NCBI GenBank assembly: GCA_020437725.1
Contig: JAGQWA010000004.1
Coordinates: forward strand, 1-33,213
DNA: 33,213 nucleotides
Direction: 5' to 3'
Source: Bacteroidota bacterium
GTDB lineage: Bacteria > Bacteroidota > Bacteroidia > CAILMK01 > JACPUW01
This document shows positions 31,170 through 33,213 of this stretch, piece by piece (position 1 is the first letter of the stretch; the number at the start of each line of letters is the position of its first letter). Under the pieces are notes generated by a model. The model made no database searches and was not told where the DNA came from. It worked only from the letters and a program-made list of their open reading frames with translations. The translations under genes and the position numbers were made by a program.

Positions 31170-32393
31170 GTGGAAGAGCATAAGTCGGGATTTAAAGAGA
31201 TAGCTAAAAAGGCGGTTTTGCAACCCCAAGAGAAGCTAGCAGAGGTAAAAAGCAGAACTGGTGGATTAAAAATTGGAATTCCTAAAGAGCGGACTTTTCA
31301 GGAGAAGCGGATTGGGCTAAGCCCACAGGCAGTGCATTTGTTAGTGTCAAATGGGCACGAGGTATTAATGGAAGAAGGCGCGGGAAGAGATGCCAAATTC
31401 AGTAACCATGAGTTTAGCGAAGCCGGTGCCGAAATTGTTCCTGATGCTAAAACGGTTTACGAATGCCCAATTGTAATGAAGGTGGCCTTCCCCACTTATC
31501 AGGAAATTGAAATGCTTCGCGATAATCAAATTTTAATGTCGGCTCTGCATGCCAGTATTCTTAAGAAAGATTGCCTTGAACTTTTGGCTAAGAAGCGCAT
31601 AACGGCTTTCGGTTTAGAATTGCTTAGAGATACTTCGGGTACATTTCCGGTGGTGCAAAGCATGAGCGAAATTGCTGGTAATGCTTCCGTTCAAATAGCA
31701 TCAGAATACTTGAGCAATGTAACCCATGGCAAAGGCGTAATTCTAGGAGGTATTTCTGGTGTGCCGCCAAGCGAAGTGGTGGTTATTGGTGCCGGCACTG
31801 TGGGTCAATATGCCACAAAAGCGGCTTTGGGTTTGGGCGCACTTATTAAAGTTTTTGATAATGATGTTTCCAAACTAAAGCGTCTTCAAAATAATATTTC
31901 TAGCCCAGTATTTACAAGCGTTATGCATCCAAAACTGGTACACAAAGCCCTGCTAACAGCCGATGTAGTAATAGGTGCCGTAAGAGCCATTAAGGGTCGT
32001 GCCCCGATTGTAATTACTGAAGAAATGGTGCAAAGCATGAAACCCGGTTCGGTGATTGTTGATGTGAGCATAGACCACGGTGGCTGCATTGAAACCAGCG
32101 AAATGACCGAGCACAACAATCCTATTTTTACCAAATACGACGTAATACATTACTGTGTGCCTAACATTCCAAGCAGAGTGGCAAGAACTGCTACATATGC
32201 TTTGTCTAATATCTTTTCTCAGTTTTTATTAAATGTTGGAAACCACGGTGGTGTAAAAGACTATTTGTGGGATAATGAATATGTGCGCGACAGTGTTTAT
32301 CTCTATCGTGGAATGCTAACAAACGAGTTTCTGGGTGAGAAATTTGGAATGAAATACAAAGACATTAACCTGCTGGTGGCTTCGCAGATTTGA
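31170..32393 (+). CDS. ald: Alanine dehydrogenase
   Basis: Interconverts L-alanine with pyruvate and ammonium using NAD. The 407 residues exceed the usual 370 because of an N-terminal extension of about 32 residues before GGLKIGIPKERTFQEKRIGLSP. The catalytic His is in SALHASIL, and the NAD-binding stretch is VVVIGAGTVGQYATKAALGLGA. VIVDVSIDHGGCIETS and HYCVPNIPSRVARTATYALSN are the conserved C-terminal motifs. The start is GTG 31170. An N-terminal extension is, as I recall, common in Bacteroidota alanine dehydrogenases. The MORN-repeat gene follows 1 base after the stop. With gdhA it fits a role in amino-acid use and ammonium balance. Confidence 0.92.
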   Translation: MEEHKSGFKEIAKKAVLQPQEKLAEVKSRTGGLKIGIPKERTFQEKRIGLSPQAVHLLVSNGHEVLMEEGAGRDAKFSNHEFSEAGAEIVPDAKTVYECPIVMKVAFPTYQEIEMLRDNQILMSALHASILKKDCLELLAKKRITAFGLELLRDTSGTFPVVQSMSEIAGNASVQIASEYLSNVTHGKGVILGGISGVPPSEVVVIGAGTVGQYATKAALGLGALIKVFDNDVSKLKRLQNNISSPVFTSVMHPKLVHKALLTADVVIGAVRAIKGRAPIVITEEMVQSMKPGSVIVDVSIDHGGCIETSEMTEHNNPIFTKYDVIHYCVPNIPSRVARTATYALSNIFSQFLLNVGNHGGVKDYLWDNEYVRDSVYLYRGMLTNEFLGEKFGMKYKDINLLVASQI

Positions 32394-32394
32394 A

Positions 32395-33027
32395 ATGATG
32401 AAGCGATGGATTGTTTTTGGATTTTTAATTGGCCTGTTGGTGGCCGCAGGCGTTTTAGCAACCCACCATTATAGTACTAGACATGCCAGAGAAGTAAGGC
32501 AATTTGTTGCCGATAGTTTGGCCATAAATGGGCTTATATTAACTTCATGCGAAGAGTTTTTAGATCATTCTATTAATGAACTAGAAACCATTGAAGCCAA
32601 AAGATTTACCAGAAATGCGATTGTTGAAAGACTTAAAAACGGCCAGGCCATAATGGCAATTTTTAAGGTAAAAGATTTAAATAAGCTACTAAATGCCGAT
32701 TTATTAGGGGGTAATTACCAAACCAAACTAGTTTTTAAAACTGGGGTCGAAGAGAAGGATTATCATGTTTTTTCAATAAGGCAAAATCCAGTTCCAGAGC
32801 AAAACAAGTTTTTTCGTTTTTCTGATGGAAGGCGTTATAAAGGCGAATGGAATGGTGCTTTAATGGAAGGAAATGGGTTAATGATTTATCCAGACGGAAG
32901 TTGGTATTCTGGTAGTTGGTTAAGTGGGGTGGCTCATGGTCAAGGCATTCTCTACTCAAAAGACAGCGCCATTGTTGCTGAAGGCGATTGGAATCTTGGC
33001 ACATTTTCTGGACCAAATGTTGAGTAA
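32395..33027 (+). CDS. MORN-repeat membrane-anchored protein
   Basis: A 210-residue protein. Residues 5-22 form one hydrophobic anchor (WIVFGFLIGLLVAAGVLA). The middle part (30-135) has no family I recognise. MORN repeats occupy the end: RRYKGEWNGALMEGNGLMIYPDG (146-168), then SWYSGSWLSGVAHGQGILY (169-187), then a shorter, degenerate third unit AEGDWNLGTFSG. MORN repeats typically mediate membrane or protein contacts. The ATG pair at 32395 and 32398 both work. The 1-base gap from ald says they are cotranscribed, though no functional link is evident. Confidence 0.8.
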   Translation: MMKRWIVFGFLIGLLVAAGVLATHHYSTRHAREVRQFVADSLAINGLILTSCEEFLDHSINELETIEAKRFTRNAIVERLKNGQAIMAIFKVKDLNKLLNADLLGGNYQTKLVFKTGVEEKDYHVFSIRQNPVPEQNKFFRFSDGRRYKGEWNGALMEGNGLMIYPDGSWYSGSWLSGVAHGQGILYSKDSAIVAEGDWNLGTFSGPNVE

Positions 33028-33213
33028 TTACATTTTTCGCTTTGCTTGCTTGCCCAGTTTTATAAGTTGGTTTTTGGTTCTTGCACCTTCAGTTTGCAAA
33101 AGAATTTTACCGTTTTGATCAAGGAAAATGAGCGTAGGGTAGGCTGAAACTTTAAACTGCTTGGCGAGTTTTGGGCCTTCGTCTGTTTCAGCATTTACCT
33201 TTTTGCTAATGTA
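33028..33213 (-). CDS. Thioredoxin-fold protein, C-terminal part only
   Basis: The last 61 residues of a minus-strand gene that runs off the window edge. The stretch VNAETDEGPKLAKQFKVSAYPTLIFLDQNGKILL contains the cis-Pro of the thioredoxin fold (AYPTLIF). The redox CxxC would be in the missing N-terminal part, so activity cannot be judged. It ends immediately beside the MORN gene stop, convergent with it. Confidence 0.8.
   Translation of the reverse strand, partial: YISKKVNAETDEGPKLAKQFKVSAYPTLIFLDQNGKILLQTEGARTKNQLIKLGKQAKRKM

Overview
The window reads as a chromosomal segment from a Bacteroidota bacterium, most likely of the order Flavobacteriales. Supporting marks are a secreted protein ending in the type B sorting domain of the type IX secretion system, three DUF6089 outer-membrane-type proteins, several short lipoproteins with a Cys lipobox, a mevalonate (not MEP) isoprenoid cluster, few Shine-Dalgarno sites, and promoter boxes of the Bacteroidota form TAnnTTTG. 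No rRNA, tRNA, CRISPR array, insertion sequence or prophage is visible, and no gene-free stretch exceeds 300 bases. Family assignments come from reading motifs by eye, not from database searches.

Layout. 1-1072: partial minus-strand VWA membrane protein. 1261-4178: operon gdhA - yqeY-like - cvpA-like - pabA/trpG-like, with overlapping stops and starts. 4244-8385: CBS protein, NAD kinase and three tandem DUF6089 paralogs, closed by a hairpin terminator. 8410-11130 (minus): citrate synthase of the eukaryotic type, a lipoprotein and an MBL-fold hydrolase. 11339-14036: succinate-semialdehyde dehydrogenase-like enzyme and acyl-CoA dehydrogenase. 14033-15576 (minus): DUF3817, DUF3820 and two paralogous lipoproteins. 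15641-16432 (minus): methyltransferase.

16441-21516 is the most accessory-looking part. It holds a DUF6364/PIN toxin-antitoxin pair, a YdeI-type protein, a 75-residue HTH protein, a promoter region with G7 and T11 tracts, a 152-residue secreted protein with 15 cysteines, a strong hairpin terminator, and a 911-residue T9SS cargo protein whose start codon lies 12 bases beyond that terminator. 21695-26142 is the mevalonate cluster (type 2 IPP isomerase, HMG-CoA reductase, GYDIA-family GHMP kinase, diphosphomevalonate decarboxylase). A DUF6922/AbiEii-type toxin-antitoxin pair and rlmN follow it without a break. 28087-29391 holds a Fic gene with four palindromic operator-like boxes at its start, flanked by REP-like hairpin repeats. 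29429-33213 holds enoyl-CoA hydratase, a Dpm1-like glycosyltransferase, alanine dehydrogenase, a MORN-repeat protein and the end of a thioredoxin-fold protein.

Working together: glutamate dehydrogenase, alanine dehydrogenase, succinate-semialdehyde dehydrogenase, acyl-CoA dehydrogenase, enoyl-CoA hydratase and citrate synthase fit a heterotroph that oxidises amino acids and fatty acids through the TCA cycle. The best candidates for under-described biology are the HTH / Cys-rich / T9SS locus with its built-in terminator, the Fic gene with its operator array and flanking repeats, and the toxin-antitoxin pair coupled to the mevalonate operon.
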